Assembly (NCBI GenBank): GCA_035697485.1 | Contig: DASSCU010000035.1 | Span: forward strand, 1 to 44,650 | Length of the DNA stretch: 44,650 nucleotides | DNA from: Actinomycetota bacterium | GTDB lineage: Bacteria; Actinomycetota; UBA4738; HRBIN12 | Direction: 5' to 3' | Shown here: piece after piece, positions 24,778-33,854 of the stretch | Layout: each line of letters opens with the position of its first letter | Numbering within the stretch: the stretch's first letter is position 1 | Made by a program: the position numbers and the translations under genes | Notes under the pieces: generated by a model | The model's input: only the letters and a program-made list of their open reading frames with translations | What the model was told of the DNA's origin: nothing | The model's database searches: none

Positions 24778-25299
24778 ATGGACATCGAACAGATCAAGGG
24801 CCTGATCCGCGACGTGCCCGACTTCCCGGAGCCGGGCATCGTCTTCAAGGACATCACACCGGTGCTCGCCGACCCGATCGCGTTCTCGACGATCACCGAC
24901 CTGATCGTGGTGCGGTTCGGGCGAGGCAACGTGGACAAGGTCGTCGGCATCGAGGCGCGCGGGTTCATCATCGCCTCGCCGGTCGCGTATCACTTCGGCG
25001 CCGGCTTCGTGCCGATCCGCAAGCAGGGGAAGCTGCCGTCGGTCACCGTCGACGAGGACTACGCGCTCGAATACGGCAGGGCCACGTTGGAGCTGCACGT
25101 CGACGGCATCAACCCGGGGGAGCGGGTGCTGATCGTCGACGACGTGCTCGCGACCGGTGGCACGGCCCAGGCCGCCGCGTCGCTCGTGGAGCAGGTCGGC
25201 GGCAAGGTCTGCGGCATCGCCACGGTGATCGAGCTCGACTTCCTGCACGGGCGCGAACGGCTCGTCGAGCACGAGCTGTACACCTTGATCCACTACTGA
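24778..25299 (+). CDS. apt: Adenine phosphoribosyltransferase
   Basis: This 173-residue enzyme salvages adenine to AMP using PRPP. It carries the adenine-binding segment DFPEPGIVFKDITPVL, VVGIEARGFIIASPVA, and the PRPP loop VLIVDDVLATGGTAQAA. Ggaggg lies before the ATG. The order secF-apt-rel is the standard actinobacterial one. The length is normal. Confidence 0.96.
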   Translation: MDIEQIKGLIRDVPDFPEPGIVFKDITPVLADPIAFSTITDLIVVRFGRGNVDKVVGIEARGFIIASPVAYHFGAGFVPIRKQGKLPSVTVDEDYALEYGRATLELHVDGINPGERVLIVDDVLATGGTAQAAASLVEQVGGKVCGIATVIELDFLHGRERLVEHELYTLIHY

Positions 25300-25342
25300 C
25301 CGGTCTCGACTGACCGGTCGCGCCGTCTCCACCCCCTACACT
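25295..25342 (+). promoter_or_regulatory. rel upstream region: tandem palindromes and -10 box
   Basis: Actgaccggtc occurs twice (25295-25305 and 25309-25319), so the 8-bp palindrome GACCGGTC is repeated 14 bases centre to centre. TACACT (25337-25342) follows as a likely -10, 18 bases before the rel start codon and just ahead of the ribosome-binding site aggagg (25351-25356). The repeats lie where a regulator controlling rel would bind. Confidence 0.45.
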
Positions 25343-25360
25343 TGCGGGGAAGGAGGTGCG

Positions 25361-27628
25361 GTGGACAGCAGGGAAGACCTCAAGGCTGAGCAGCCCCCCG
25401 CACGGCGGAGTACTCGTCTTCCACGCCCGCGCCTGCGCCGGGGAGACACCGGCGCGCCGTCGCCGATCGACCCAGTGCTGAAGAAGGTCCGCGGCTACAA
25501 CCCGAAGGCCGACGTCCGGGAGATCGCCCGCGCCTATGCGTTCGCCGAGGCCTCGCACGAGGGGCAGAAGCGGAAGTCTGGAGAGGACTTCATCACCCAT
25601 CCCCTCGCCGTCACCGAGATCCTCGCCGACCTCCGGCTCGACACCACGACCCTCGAGGCGGCGTTGCTGCACGACACGGTCGAGGACACCGAAGTCAGCC
25701 TCGCCGACATCGAAGAGGAGTTCAGCCCCGAGGTCGCGCGCATCGTCGACGGACTGACCAAGCTCGACCGGCTCGAGTTCCACTCGCGCGAGCAGGAGCA
25801 GGCGGAGAACGTCCGCAAGATGATCGTCGCGATGGCCGGCGACATCCGCGTGCTGCTGATCAAGCTCGCCGACCGGCTCCACAACATGCGCACGCTCGGC
25901 GTGTTCCCCGAGGCGAAGCAGCGGCGGATCGCGACCGAGACCCTCGAGATCTACGCCCCGCTCGCACATCGCCTCGGCGTGCAGGAGATCAAGTGGGAGC
26001 TCGAGGACCTGTCGTTCAAGACCCTGCACCCCGGGCCGTACCGCGAGATCGCGAGTCTGGTCGACGCCAGGCGGGGCGAGCGGACCGCCCTGATCGAGCA
26101 GGTCACGAAGGAGGCGCGGGCGAAGCTCAAGGAGCTCGGCGTGAAGGCCGAAGTGGAGGGCCGCCCGAAGCACCTGTACTCGATCTACGAGAAGATGGTG
26201 ATCCGCGGCAAGGAGTTCAACGAGATCTACGACCTCGTCGGGGTCCGCATCCTCGTCGACTCGCTGCGCGACACCTACGCCGCGCTGGGGGCGGTGCACG
26301 CCCTCTGGAAGCCCATCCCCGGCCGCTTCAAGGACTACGTGGCGATGCCCAAGTCCAACATGTACCAGTCGCTGCACACGACGGTGGTCGGGCCGGGGGG
26401 CAAGCCGCTCGAGATCCAGATCCGCACCCGCGACATGCACCGCACGGCGAAGTACGGCATCGCCGCTCACTGGCGGTACAAGGAGGGCAGCAAGCAAGCC
26501 AAGGAGGCCTCCGCCGAGGCCGCGTGGCTCGGACAGATGATGGACTGGCTGAAGGACATGGCCGACCCGCGCGAGTTCATGGACTCGCTGCGGATCGACC
26601 TGTACGGGGGCCAGGTCTTCGTCTTCACCCCCAAGGGCGACGTGGTGAACCTGCCGGCGGGCGCGACCCCGGTCGACTTCGCCTACGCGATCCATACCGA
26701 CGTCGGCCACCGCACGATCGGCGCGAAGATCGGTGGCAAGCTCGTGCCGCTCGACTACGAGCTGCGTACCGGCGATACGGTCGAGGTCCTCACGTCGCGC
26801 GCGCAAGGCGAAGGGCCATCACAGGACTGGCTCCAGTTCGTGAAGACGCCGCGCGCGCGGTCCAAGATCCGCCAGTGGTTCTCTCGCGGGCGTCGTGAGG
26901 ACGCCCTGGAGCAGGGCCGCGACGCGGTCACGCGCCTGATGCGCAAACAGAACCTTCCGATCAAGCGCCTGGCGACGACCGAGTCGCTCGCCACCGTCGC
27001 CGAGGAACTCAAGTACCAGAACCTCGAGGCGCTCTACGTCGCCGTCGGCGAGGGGCACGTCTCCCCGCAATCGATCGTCGCGCGCGTCTCCCGCCTCGTG
27101 GTCGGCGACACCGACGAGGAACACGTCGCCGAGGTTCCGCTCGCCCGGCCGGTGAGGATCGCCCGCGACGACGACATCTCGAAGGGCGTGGTCGTGCGAG
27201 GGCTGCCCGACGTCTGGGTGCGTCTCAGCCGCTGCTGTACCCCCGTGCCGGGCGACGAGATCCTCGGGTTCGTGACGAAGGGCCAGGGCGTCAGCGTGCA
27301 CCGCACCGACTGTCCGAACGTCGCCTCCCTGCGCAAGCAGCCCGAGCGGTTGATCGAAGTGACCTGGGCCGAAGGCAAGCCGACCTCCTTCGTCGTGGCG
27401 ATCCAGGTCGAGGCCCTCGACCGCAGACGGCTCCTCTCGGACGTGGCCACGGTGCTCTCCGACAACCACGTGAACATCCTCTCGGCGACCTCGGCGACCG
27501 GGAAGGACCGCATCACGCGCCTGCGGTTCACGTTCGAGCTCGCCGACATCGCCCACCTATCGAGCGTGCTCGCGGCGGTGAAGCGCGTGGAGAGCGTCTA
27601 CGACGCGTACCGCGTCGTGCCGAGCTGA
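25361..27628 (+). CDS. rel: Bifunctional (p)ppGpp synthetase/hydrolase Rel
   Basis: This 755-residue protein makes and degrades the stringent alarmone. The hydrolase HD domain holds HPLAVTEIL (about residue 80) and LLHDTVEDT (about 101). The synthetase holds [13 protein letters not shown] and PGRFKDYVA; the RFKD motif is the type found in bifunctional Rel proteins. TGS ([22 protein letters not shown], about 420), a zinc-finger segment ([12 protein letters not shown], about 621) and a C-terminal ACT domain (about 673-750) complete the layout. Both active sites look intact. Start: GTG 25361, 4 bases after aggagg. Confidence 0.96.
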   Translation: MDSREDLKAEQPPARRSTRLPRPRLRRGDTGAPSPIDPVLKKVRGYNPKADVREIARAYAFAEASHEGQKRKSGEDFITHPLAVTEILADLRLDTTTLEAALLHDTVEDTEVSLADIEEEFSPEVARIVDGLTKLDRLEFHSREQEQAENVRKMIVAMAGDIRVLLIKLADRLHNMRTLGVFPEAKQRRIATETLEIYAPLAHRLGVQEIKWELEDLSFKTLHPGPYREIASLVDARRGERTALIEQVTKEARAKLKELGVKAEVEGRPKHLYSIYEKMVIRGKEFNEIYDLVGVRILVDSLRDTYAALGAVHALWKPIPGRFKDYVAMPKSNMYQSLHTTVVGPGGKPLEIQIRTRDMHRTAKYGIAAHWRYKEGSKQAKEASAEAAWLGQMMDWLKDMADPREFMDSLRIDLYGGQVFVFTPKGDVVNLPAGATPVDFAYAIHTDVGHRTIGAKIGGKLVPLDYELRTGDTVEVLTSRAQGEGPSQDWLQFVKTPRARSKIRQWFSRGRREDALEQGRDAVTRLMRKQNLPIKRLATTESLATVAEELKYQNLEALYVAVGEGHVSPQSIVARVSRLVVGDTDEEHVAEVPLARPVRIARDDDISKGVVVRGLPDVWVRLSRCCTPVPGDEILGFVTKGQGVSVHRTDCPNVASLRKQPERLIEVTWAEGKPTSFVVAIQVEALDRRRLLSDVATVLSDNHVNILSATSATGKDRITRLRFTFELADIAHLSSVLAAVKRVESVYDAYRVVPS

Positions 27629-27630
27629 CC

Positions 27631-28077
27631 GTGCGGCTCGTGCTCCAACGGGTCGCCAGGGCGTCGGTCTCGGTCGACGGCGCCGAGGTGGCCGGCATCG
27701 GCCGGGGGTACCTCCTGCTGGTGGGGGTCGGGCACGACGACGGATACGCAGAGGCTCGACGTCTCGCCGGGAAGGTCTCGACCCTGCGCGTGTTCGCCGA
27801 CGACGCCGGGAAGATGAACCTCGCGCTCACCGACGTCGGCGGCGAGGCGCTGGTGGTGTCGCAGTTCACGCTCTACGCCGATCTGCGCAAGGGCCGCCGT
27901 CCCTCGTGGACCGATGCCGCCGAACCCGTGCGGGCCGCCGAACTCGTGGAATCGTTCGCCTCGGCGCTGGAGCGTGCTGGACTCCCGGTCGCGAGGGGGG
28001 TGTTCGGCGCCCACATGCAGGTCGAGCTCCTGAACGACGGCCCGGTCACGCTGGTGCTCGACACCGCCACCCTCTAG
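27631..28077 (+). CDS. dtd: D-aminoacyl-tRNA deacylase
   Basis: This 148-residue homodimeric hydrolase removes D-amino acids and glycine mischarged on tRNA. The two active-site signatures are present: SQFTLYAD (DTD SQFTL motif) and, near the end, [11 protein letters not shown], equivalent to the NxGPVT cis-proline motif. GTG start 2 bases after the rel stop, so it is cotranscribed with rel. Confidence 0.95.
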   Translation: MRLVLQRVARASVSVDGAEVAGIGRGYLLLVGVGHDDGYAEARRLAGKVSTLRVFADDAGKMNLALTDVGGEALVVSQFTLYADLRKGRRPSWTDAAEPVRAAELVESFASALERAGLPVARGVFGAHMQVELLNDGPVTLVLDTATL

Positions 28078-28108
28078 CGACGTCGGCAGGGCACGAGTTG
28101 GTGTCAGC

Positions 28109-28114
28109 TAGCAT
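28109..28114 (+). promoter_or_regulatory. Putative -10 box (TAGCAT) of the metallohydrolase-hisS-aspS-rarA operon
   Basis: TAGCAT ends 10 bases before the ATG at 28125, giving a very short leader, as for ruvC. If an upstream ATG at 28113 were the true start it would overlap this box. Confidence 0.4.
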
Positions 28115-28124
28115 GGGCGGCCTG

Positions 28125-28748
28125 ATGTGGCTCGACGTCTTCAACGCCAACCCGTACGGCACGAACTGCTGGGTGTTGTCGTCCGACGCGAGCACCGACG
28201 CGGTGGTCGTCGATCCTGGGTTCTCGCCGGAGGGGGTACACGGCCTCCTCGCCGCCGCCGGGAAGACCCCGGTCGCCGTGCTGGCGACCCACGCCCACCT
28301 CGATCACGTGGGTGAGGCGGGCGACTTCGCCGGCGAGATGCCGGTCTTCATCCACGAGGCCGACGCGGTGGCCTTCACCGACGAGCCCGCCTGGCGGGCC
28401 GGGTTCCCCAACCCGCTGGCACCGGTGAAGGAGCTCCGGACGGTCGCAGACCGCGATGTGTTGCGGCTCGCGGGCCTCGAGATCGAGGTGATGCACACGC
28501 CCGGACACACGCCAGGTCACTGCTCGTTCCGCATCGACACGGACGCCGTCCTCTGCTCGGGCGATCTCGTGTTCGCAGGCTCGATCGGCCGCTCGGACTT
28601 CCCGAACTCCGATCCCGGCGCGATGCAGGCGAGCCTGCGCCGATTCCTCGAGCTTCCAGACGAGCTTCCTGTGCTTCCCGGACACGGCCCCGAGACGACC
28701 GTGGGCCGTGAACGATCGACCAACCCCTTCCTCTCGGAGCTGGTCTGA
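28125..28748 (+). CDS. Metallo-beta-lactamase-fold hydrolase (glyoxalase II-like)
   Basis: This 207-residue protein has the zinc motif THAHLDHVG, then HTPGHTPGHCSF, the bridging Asp in LCSGDLVFAGSIGRSDFP, and a last His in LPGHGPETT. These are the signatures of the YcbL/glyoxalase II group. Mycobacteria have a family member at the same place before hisS. The substrate is a thioester such as a hydroxyacyl-thiol by family, but this is not proven. Start ATG 28125 is preferred; 28113 is an alternative four codons longer. Its stop overlaps the hisS start. Confidence 0.85.
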   Translation: MWLDVFNANPYGTNCWVLSSDASTDAVVVDPGFSPEGVHGLLAAAGKTPVAVLATHAHLDHVGEAGDFAGEMPVFIHEADAVAFTDEPAWRAGFPNPLAPVKELRTVADRDVLRLAGLEIEVMHTPGHTPGHCSFRIDTDAVLCSGDLVFAGSIGRSDFPNSDPGAMQASLRRFLELPDELPVLPGHGPETTVGRERSTNPFLSELV

Positions 28749-30031
28749 TGGAGCTCACGCCGCCCCGCGGCACCCAGGACCTGCTGCCCGACCGGGCCGA
28801 CGCGATGCTCGGCCTCTATGAGGACGCGCATCGCGTCGCGCGGTTGTACGGCTACCGCTACCTGGAGACACCGACCTTCGAGCAGACGGAGCTGTTCTCC
28901 CGCACGTCGGGCGAGACCTCCGATGTCGTGACGAAGGAGATGTACACGTTCGAGGACAAGGGTGGACGGTCCGTCACCCTCCGGCCCGAGAGCACCGCGG
29001 GGGTCGTGCGCGCCTACCTCACCCACGCTCAGGCGTTGCCGAACCCGTTCAAGGGCTACTACGTCGCATCGGAGTTCCGGCACGGGCGTCCGCAGGCAGG
29101 ACGGATGCGGGAGTTCCGGCAGTTCGGGGTCGAGGTGATCGGCACCGATGCGCCTGGGGCCGACGTCGAGGTGATCGCGCTCGGCGACCGTTTCCTGCGG
29201 TCGCGTGGGCTCACCGACGTCACGCTCCACCTCAACTCGATCGGCGACGAGGTATGCCGCCCGGCCTATCGCGAGCGGTTGATCGCTCACCTCGAGCCCT
29301 TCCGCGACCAGCTCGACCAGGACTGCCGCACGCGGCTCGCGCGGAACCCCCTGCGGGTGTTCGACTGCAAGGTCGACGGCGACAAGGACTTCGTCCTCGC
29401 CGCGCCGACGATCGTCGACCACCTCTGTGAGGACTGCGCCTCGCACTTCGCTGCCGTGCGTGAGAGGCTCGACGCGGCCGGGGTCGCGTACGTGCTCGAT
29501 CCGCGCATGGTCCGCGGACTCGACTATTACACCCGCACCGCGTTCGAGTGGATCTCCGGCGTGCTGGCGGTGAACAAGGCCGGAACGGTCAACGCCGGTG
29601 GCCGATACGACGGGCTCGCGGAGACGCTCGGCGGTCCGCCCACGCCCGGGGTCGGGTTCGCGATGGGCCTCGACCGCGTGCTGCTCGCGCTGGAGGGCGA
29701 GGGGCGAGCCGTGCCGCCCGCGCGCGCCCCGACCTGCTTCGTGGTCGCGCTGGGTGAGGACGCCCGCGACGCAGGAACGCGGCTGGTCGACGCGCTCCGA
29801 ACCGAGGGTGTCGCGGCGGCACACGCGTTCGAAGAGCGTCCCCTCAAGGCGCAGCTCAAGATGGCGGATCGTGCCGGCGCGGCGTTCGCGGCCATCGTCG
29901 GGGAGCGGGAGCTCGCCGGCGGCACGATCACGTTGCGCCGGCTCGTCGACGGCGTGCAGAAGTCGGTGCCGCGCGACGACGTGGCCGACTGGCTCGCGAA
30001 GCTCGACGACCGGATGGACGGATCCGCATGA
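28748..30031 (+). CDS. hisS: Histidyl-tRNA synthetase
   Basis: This 427-residue class II enzyme shows PRGTQDLLP at the N-terminus and motif 2 in the ASEFRHGRPQAGRMREFRQF segment. The histidine-specific motifs VRGLDYYTRTAFEW and AGGRYDGL follow, and motif 3 GVGFAMGLDRV leads to the C-terminal anticodon domain. The length is normal. ATG overlaps the preceding stop, and its own stop overlaps aspS (ATGA), so four genes up to rarA are coupled. Confidence 0.97.
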   Translation: MELTPPRGTQDLLPDRADAMLGLYEDAHRVARLYGYRYLETPTFEQTELFSRTSGETSDVVTKEMYTFEDKGGRSVTLRPESTAGVVRAYLTHAQALPNPFKGYYVASEFRHGRPQAGRMREFRQFGVEVIGTDAPGADVEVIALGDRFLRSRGLTDVTLHLNSIGDEVCRPAYRERLIAHLEPFRDQLDQDCRTRLARNPLRVFDCKVDGDKDFVLAAPTIVDHLCEDCASHFAAVRERLDAAGVAYVLDPRMVRGLDYYTRTAFEWISGVLAVNKAGTVNAGGRYDGLAETLGGPPTPGVGFAMGLDRVLLALEGEGRAVPPARAPTCFVVALGEDARDAGTRLVDALRTEGVAAAHAFEERPLKAQLKMADRAGAAFAAIVGERELAGGTITLRRLVDGVQKSVPRDDVADWLAKLDDRMDGSA

Positions 30032-31839
30032 CCACACCGTTCGCGACGACGATGCGGTCGCACGCCTGTGGCGAGCTGCGAGCCGGCCACGACGGCCGGG
30101 GCGTGACGCTCTGCGGGTGGGTGGGACACCGCCGTGACCACGGGGGTGTGACGTTCATCGACCTGCGCGACCGTGAGGGCGTCGTCCAGGTCGTCTTCCA
30201 TCCCGAAGACGCCGCCGACGCCCATGCCGCCGCGCAGCGGCTCGGGGCCGAGGACGTGGTGCGTGTCGTCGGCTCCGTGCGACGTCGGCCCGACGGCATG
30301 CAGAACCCCGACCTCGCGACCGGAGACGTCGAGGTCGCAGCATCCGCGCTCGAGGTGCTGAACGCCTCAGAGACACCGCCGTTCCCGATCGAGGACCGCA
30401 TCGAGGCCGGTGAGGATCTGCGGTTGCGCTTCCGCTACCTCGACCTCCGTCGTCCCGAGATGACGAAGGTGCTGGCGATGCGCGCGCACATCGTGCGGCT
30501 GATGCGCGAGCACATGGACGGGCAGGGCTTCGTCGAGATCGAGACGCCGATCCTCACCCGGTCGACGCCCGAAGGGTCGCGCGACTTCCTCGTGCCGAGC
30601 CGGCTGTGGCCGGGCACGTTCTACGCCCTGCCGCAGTCCCCGCAACAGCTCAAGCAGCTGCTCATGGTGGGCGGCCAGGACCGCTACTACCAGATCGTGC
30701 GGTGCTTGCGCGACGAGGCTGCGCGCGCCGACCGAGGGTTCGAGTTCACTCAGCTCGACGTGGAGATGTCGTTCGTCACCGAGGAGGACCTGATCGCGCT
30801 GATCGAGCCGCTGTACGCGAGCATCGTGCGCGAGACCGCGGGGGCCGAGGTCGCGACGCCCTTCCCGCGCCTCACGTATGGCGAGATGATGGACCGGTAC
30901 GGCTCCGACAAGCCCGACCTGCGCTACGACATGGAGCTCGTCGACCTCGGCCCGGTCTTCGCGTCGACCGCTTTCAACGCGTTCGCGAAGGTGCTGGGCG
31001 AGGGAGGGGTGATCAAGGCGCTCGCCGCGCCGGGCGCGGGGTCGTCCTCGCGCAAGGAGCTCGACCGACTGATCGAGGATGCCAAGGGGCGCGGTGCCGC
31101 GGGGCTCGTCTGGATGGCCGTCGGCTCCGGCGGCTCGGTCCGCTCGCCCGTCGAGAAGTTCCTCACGCCCGAGGAGCTCGCAGGGGTCGTGGAGCGGACC
31201 GGCGCCGCCGACGGCGACCTCGTCTGCATCGTCGCCGACCAGGAGGACCGGGTCAACGTGGCGCTCGACGGTCTCCGCCGCGAGATGGCGGCGCGGCTCG
31301 GGCTGATCCCCGACGATGCCTGGTCGTTCTGTTGGATGGTCGAGCCGCCGTTGTTCGAGTACAGCGCCGAGGAGGACCGGTGGGTCTCGGTGCACCATCC
31401 GTTCACCTCTCCCGCCTCCGACGATCTGTCCCCGCGGACCGCCAGAGCGCGTGCGTACGACCTCGTGCTGAACGGATTCGAGATCGGCGGGGGCAGCATC
31501 CGCATCCACGATGAGGCGACCCAACGGGGGGTCTTCGAGGCCCTCCAGCTTCCACCCGAGGACGTCGAGGAGCAGTTCGGGCACCTGCTGCGCGCCCTCG
31601 CGCTCGGGGCTCCGCCTCACGGGGGTATCGCGATGGGCGTCGATCGCCTCGTGATGATCCTCGCCGGCAAGGAGGCGATCCGCGACGTGATCGCGTTCCC
31701 GAAGTCGCAGTCGGGGAGCGACCCACTCACCGGAGCCCCCGCCCCCGTCGACGCCGCCCAGCTGCGGGAGCTCGGCCTCGTATCGATCGTCGAGGCGCCG
31801 GCCGCGCCCCACGAGCCGCCGGCGCCGCGGGACGGTTGA
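30028..31839 (+). CDS. aspS: Aspartyl-tRNA synthetase (bacterial type, possibly non-discriminating)
   Basis: This 603-residue enzyme has the N-terminal OB anticodon domain (CGWVGHRRDHGGVTFIDLRDREG), the class II core and the bacterial GAD insertion domain (about 290-420). Motif 3 is in GIAMGVDRLVMIL. The anticodon-domain loop reads RRDHGG. In described non-discriminating AspRS enzymes this position is His, whereas the Asp-specific E. coli enzyme has Leu. This suggests it may also charge tRNA-Asn with Asp for later amidation. That is an inference from one loop. Confidence 0.94.
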   Translation: MTTPFATTMRSHACGELRAGHDGRGVTLCGWVGHRRDHGGVTFIDLRDREGVVQVVFHPEDAADAHAAAQRLGAEDVVRVVGSVRRRPDGMQNPDLATGDVEVAASALEVLNASETPPFPIEDRIEAGEDLRLRFRYLDLRRPEMTKVLAMRAHIVRLMREHMDGQGFVEIETPILTRSTPEGSRDFLVPSRLWPGTFYALPQSPQQLKQLLMVGGQDRYYQIVRCLRDEAARADRGFEFTQLDVEMSFVTEEDLIALIEPLYASIVRETAGAEVATPFPRLTYGEMMDRYGSDKPDLRYDMELVDLGPVFASTAFNAFAKVLGEGGVIKALAAPGAGSSSRKELDRLIEDAKGRGAAGLVWMAVGSGGSVRSPVEKFLTPEELAGVVERTGAADGDLVCIVADQEDRVNVALDGLRREMAARLGLIPDDAWSFCWMVEPPLFEYSAEEDRWVSVHHPFTSPASDDLSPRTARARAYDLVLNGFEIGGGSIRIHDEATQRGVFEALQLPPEDVEEQFGHLLRALALGAPPHGGIAMGVDRLVMILAGKEAIRDVIAFPKSQSGSDPLTGAPAPVDAAQLRELGLVSIVEAPAAPHEPPAPRDG

Positions 31840-31840
31840 C

Positions 31841-33109
31841 GTGGGCGACGTGCCCCTCGCGGCGCGCATGCGTCCCCGATCGTTCGAGGAGTTCGTGGGT
31901 CAGGGTCATCTGGTCGGAGAGGGAAGGGCGCTCACGCGTGTGCTGTCGAGGGGCACGCTCCCGTCGATCATCCTGTGGGGACCGGCGGGCACGGGCAAGA
32001 CGACCCTCGCCTATCTGCTGGCCGATGCGGTCGGCGCCGAGCTCGTGCAGCTCTCGGCCGTGAACTCCGGCGTGGCCGACGCCCGCAAGGTGATGGACGG
32101 CGCTCGAGGCGGGCTCTTCCGCACCGTGCTCTTCGTCGACGAGGTGCACCGGTGGTCGAAGGCCCAGCAGGACGTGTTGCTTCCCGCGGTGGAAGAGGGC
32201 ACCGTCACGCTGATCGGCGCCACGACCGAGAACCCGTACTTCTCGCTCAACACGCCGTTGCTCTCCCGATGCCTGCTGCTCCGTCTCGAGCCGCTCGACG
32301 ACGAGGCGGTCGCCGTCCTGCTCCGGCGGGCGCTCGACGACGACGATCGGGGTCTCGGACGCGCAGGCCTCACGATCGCCGACGACGCGCTGGAACATCT
32401 CGTCACCATCGCCGGCGGCGACGCGCGCATGGCGCTCACCGGGCTCGAGGCCGCCGCCGAAGCCGCTCGGGCCGCCGACACGACTGAGATCACCCGGGAG
32501 ATCGCCGCCGACGCCGTGCAGAAGAAGGCGATCGTCTATGACCGACAGGGCGACGCCCACTATGACGTGATCAGCGCGTTCATCAAGTCGATCCGTGGCT
32601 CGGATCCCGACGCGGCGTTGTTCTGGCTCGCCCGCATGATCGAGGCGGGGGAGGACCCTCGCTTCATCGCTCGCCGTCTGATCGTGCACGCCAGCGAAGA
32701 CATCGGCATGGCCGACTCGAACGCGCTGGTCGTGGCCGTCGCGGCGGCCCAGGCGGTCGAGCACGTCGGGCTCCCGGAAGTACGCCTGAACCTCGCGCAC
32801 GCGACCGTGTACCTGGCCACCGCGCCGAAGTCGAACAGTATCTACACCGCGATCGCGGCGGCGTTCGAGGACGCACGGTCCGCCGAGCCCGTGCCACTGC
32901 ACCTTCGCGACGCGAGCTACCGGGGGGCGAAACGGCTCGGACACGGCGAGGGCTACCGGTACCCTCACGACTTCCCGGGGCATTCGGTGGAGCAGCAGTA
33001 TCGGCCGGCGGGCGTGCCGAACCGCCGCTACTACGAGCCGTCGGGCCAGGGGGACGACGTCGAGCGGGAGCCCGGCACCGGGCGCCGGACCGATCCCGGC
33101 CGAGCCTGA
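31841..33109 (+). CDS. rarA: Replication-associated recombination protein A (AAA ATPase)
   Basis: This 422-residue MgsA/WRNIP1-type clamp-loader-like ATPase has [17 protein letters not shown], Walker A [16 protein letters not shown], Walker [18 protein letters not shown] and sensor 1 in [13 protein letters not shown]. The C-terminal tetramerisation block follows ([34 protein letters not shown] is split here as [13 protein letters not shown] and [16 protein letters not shown]). GTG start 1 base after the aspS stop. It acts at stalled forks. Confidence 0.95.
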   Translation: [422 protein letters not shown]

Positions 33110-33140
33110 GCACGGCTCCCTGCCTGGCAGATGGGTCGGG

Positions 33141-33146
33141 TAGGCT
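33141..33146 (+). promoter_or_regulatory. Putative -10 box (TAGGCT) of the DUF948 gene
   Basis: The context cgggTAGGCTagg resembles the cGGTAnnCT form seen elsewhere in the window. It lies 37 bases before the ATG; ggagg at 33171-33175 serves as the ribosome-binding site. Confidence 0.45.
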
Positions 33147-33182
33147 AGGCCCTCACGCGACCACGACCACGGAGGCTCGACG

Positions 33183-33557
33183 ATGACGCTCCTCGCGATC
33201 ACCGGCGGTGACACCGCCCTCATCATCCTGGCGGCCTTCTGGGGCTTGTTGGTGCTGGCCCTGTGCGTCGTGCTGCTGAACACGTTCCGGGTGCTCGAGA
33301 GCACGAAGATGACGATCGACACGATGCGCGAGGAGACGGTGCCGTTGCTGCGCGAGGTCAGGGGGTCGGTCGAACGAGCGAACCGCGAGCTCGACCGGGT
33401 CGACACGATGCTGGTGAGCGCCACCGACATCGTCGGCCGCGTCGAGAAGCTCTCAGGGTTGGTCGAGCAGGCTGCGGCGAGCCCCTTGGTCAAGGTGATC
33501 AGCGTGGGCGCCGGGTTGCGCCAGGGCTTCGCGAAGGCGCGGGGCCGCAAGAAGTGA
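33183..33557 (+). CDS. DUF948 membrane protein
   Basis: This 124-residue protein has an N-terminal membrane helix (about 13-37, IILAAFWGLLVLALCVVLLNTF). A soluble helical region follows (RVLESTKMTIDTMREETVPLLREVRGSVERANRELDRVDTML) that looks like a coiled coil. These are the marks of DUF948, a family usually found near alaS or cell-envelope genes with unknown role. Its stop overlaps the next gene (GTGA). Confidence 0.82.
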   Translation: MTLLAITGGDTALIILAAFWGLLVLALCVVLLNTFRVLESTKMTIDTMREETVPLLREVRGSVERANRELDRVDTMLVSATDIVGRVEKLSGLVEQAAASPLVKVISVGAGLRQGFAKARGRKK

Positions 33558-33805
33558 AACGGGGCTTCTGGGTCGCGCTCGGGCTCGGCGCCGGGGCGAC
33601 CGGAGCGATCATCGCCTCGCGTTGGACCCGCAAGCAGGCCCAACGCGTCGCGCCCCAGACGCTCGCCCGCGAGGCCAAGGGCGGTCTGATGGATCTCTCG
33701 AAGCTCGTCTCCGAATCGATCCAGGAGGGGAAGAAGGCGATGGACGAGCGCGAGGCCGAGCTGCGCCGCGAGAGCGGCCTCGACGAGACCCGGCCTCGGT
33801 CCTAG
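33554..33805 (+). CDS. Small single-pass membrane protein (DUF6167/YtxH-like)
   Basis: This 83-residue protein begins VKRGFWVALGLGAGATGAIIASRW, a short glycine-rich membrane helix. A basic stretch (TRKQAQRVAP) and an amphipathic helix (LMDLSKLVSESIQEGKKAMDEREAELRR) follow. The start GTG 33554 overlaps the DUF948 stop; a longer reading in the same frame would run antisense to common sense and out of frame through DUF948. Streptomycetes have a similar small gene between DUF948 and alaS. Probably a partner of the DUF948 protein. Confidence 0.75.
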   Translation: MKRGFWVALGLGAGATGAIIASRWTRKQAQRVAPQTLAREAKGGLMDLSKLVSESIQEGKKAMDEREAELRRESGLDETRPRS

Positions 33806-33808
33806 GAA

Positions 33809-33838
33809 CGGGGCCCCGGTCTCGCCGCACGGGCCCCG
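33809..33838 (+). terminator. Hairpin between the small membrane protein gene and alaS
   Basis: Cggggccc (33809-33816) pairs with gggccccg (33831-33838) across a 14-base loop. It lies just ahead of the alaS -10 box and would separate the two transcripts. No T-tract. Confidence 0.45.
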
Positions 33839-33842
33839 CCGG

Positions 33843-33848
33843 TAGACT
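33843..33848 (+). promoter_or_regulatory. -10 box (TAGACT) of alaS, leaderless arrangement
   Basis: Extended -10 ccggTAGACT is followed by 6 bases and the ATG at 33855. It matches the yajC -10 region almost base for base. There is no ribosome-binding site before alaS. Confidence 0.6.
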
Positions 33849-33854
33849 CGCCGG

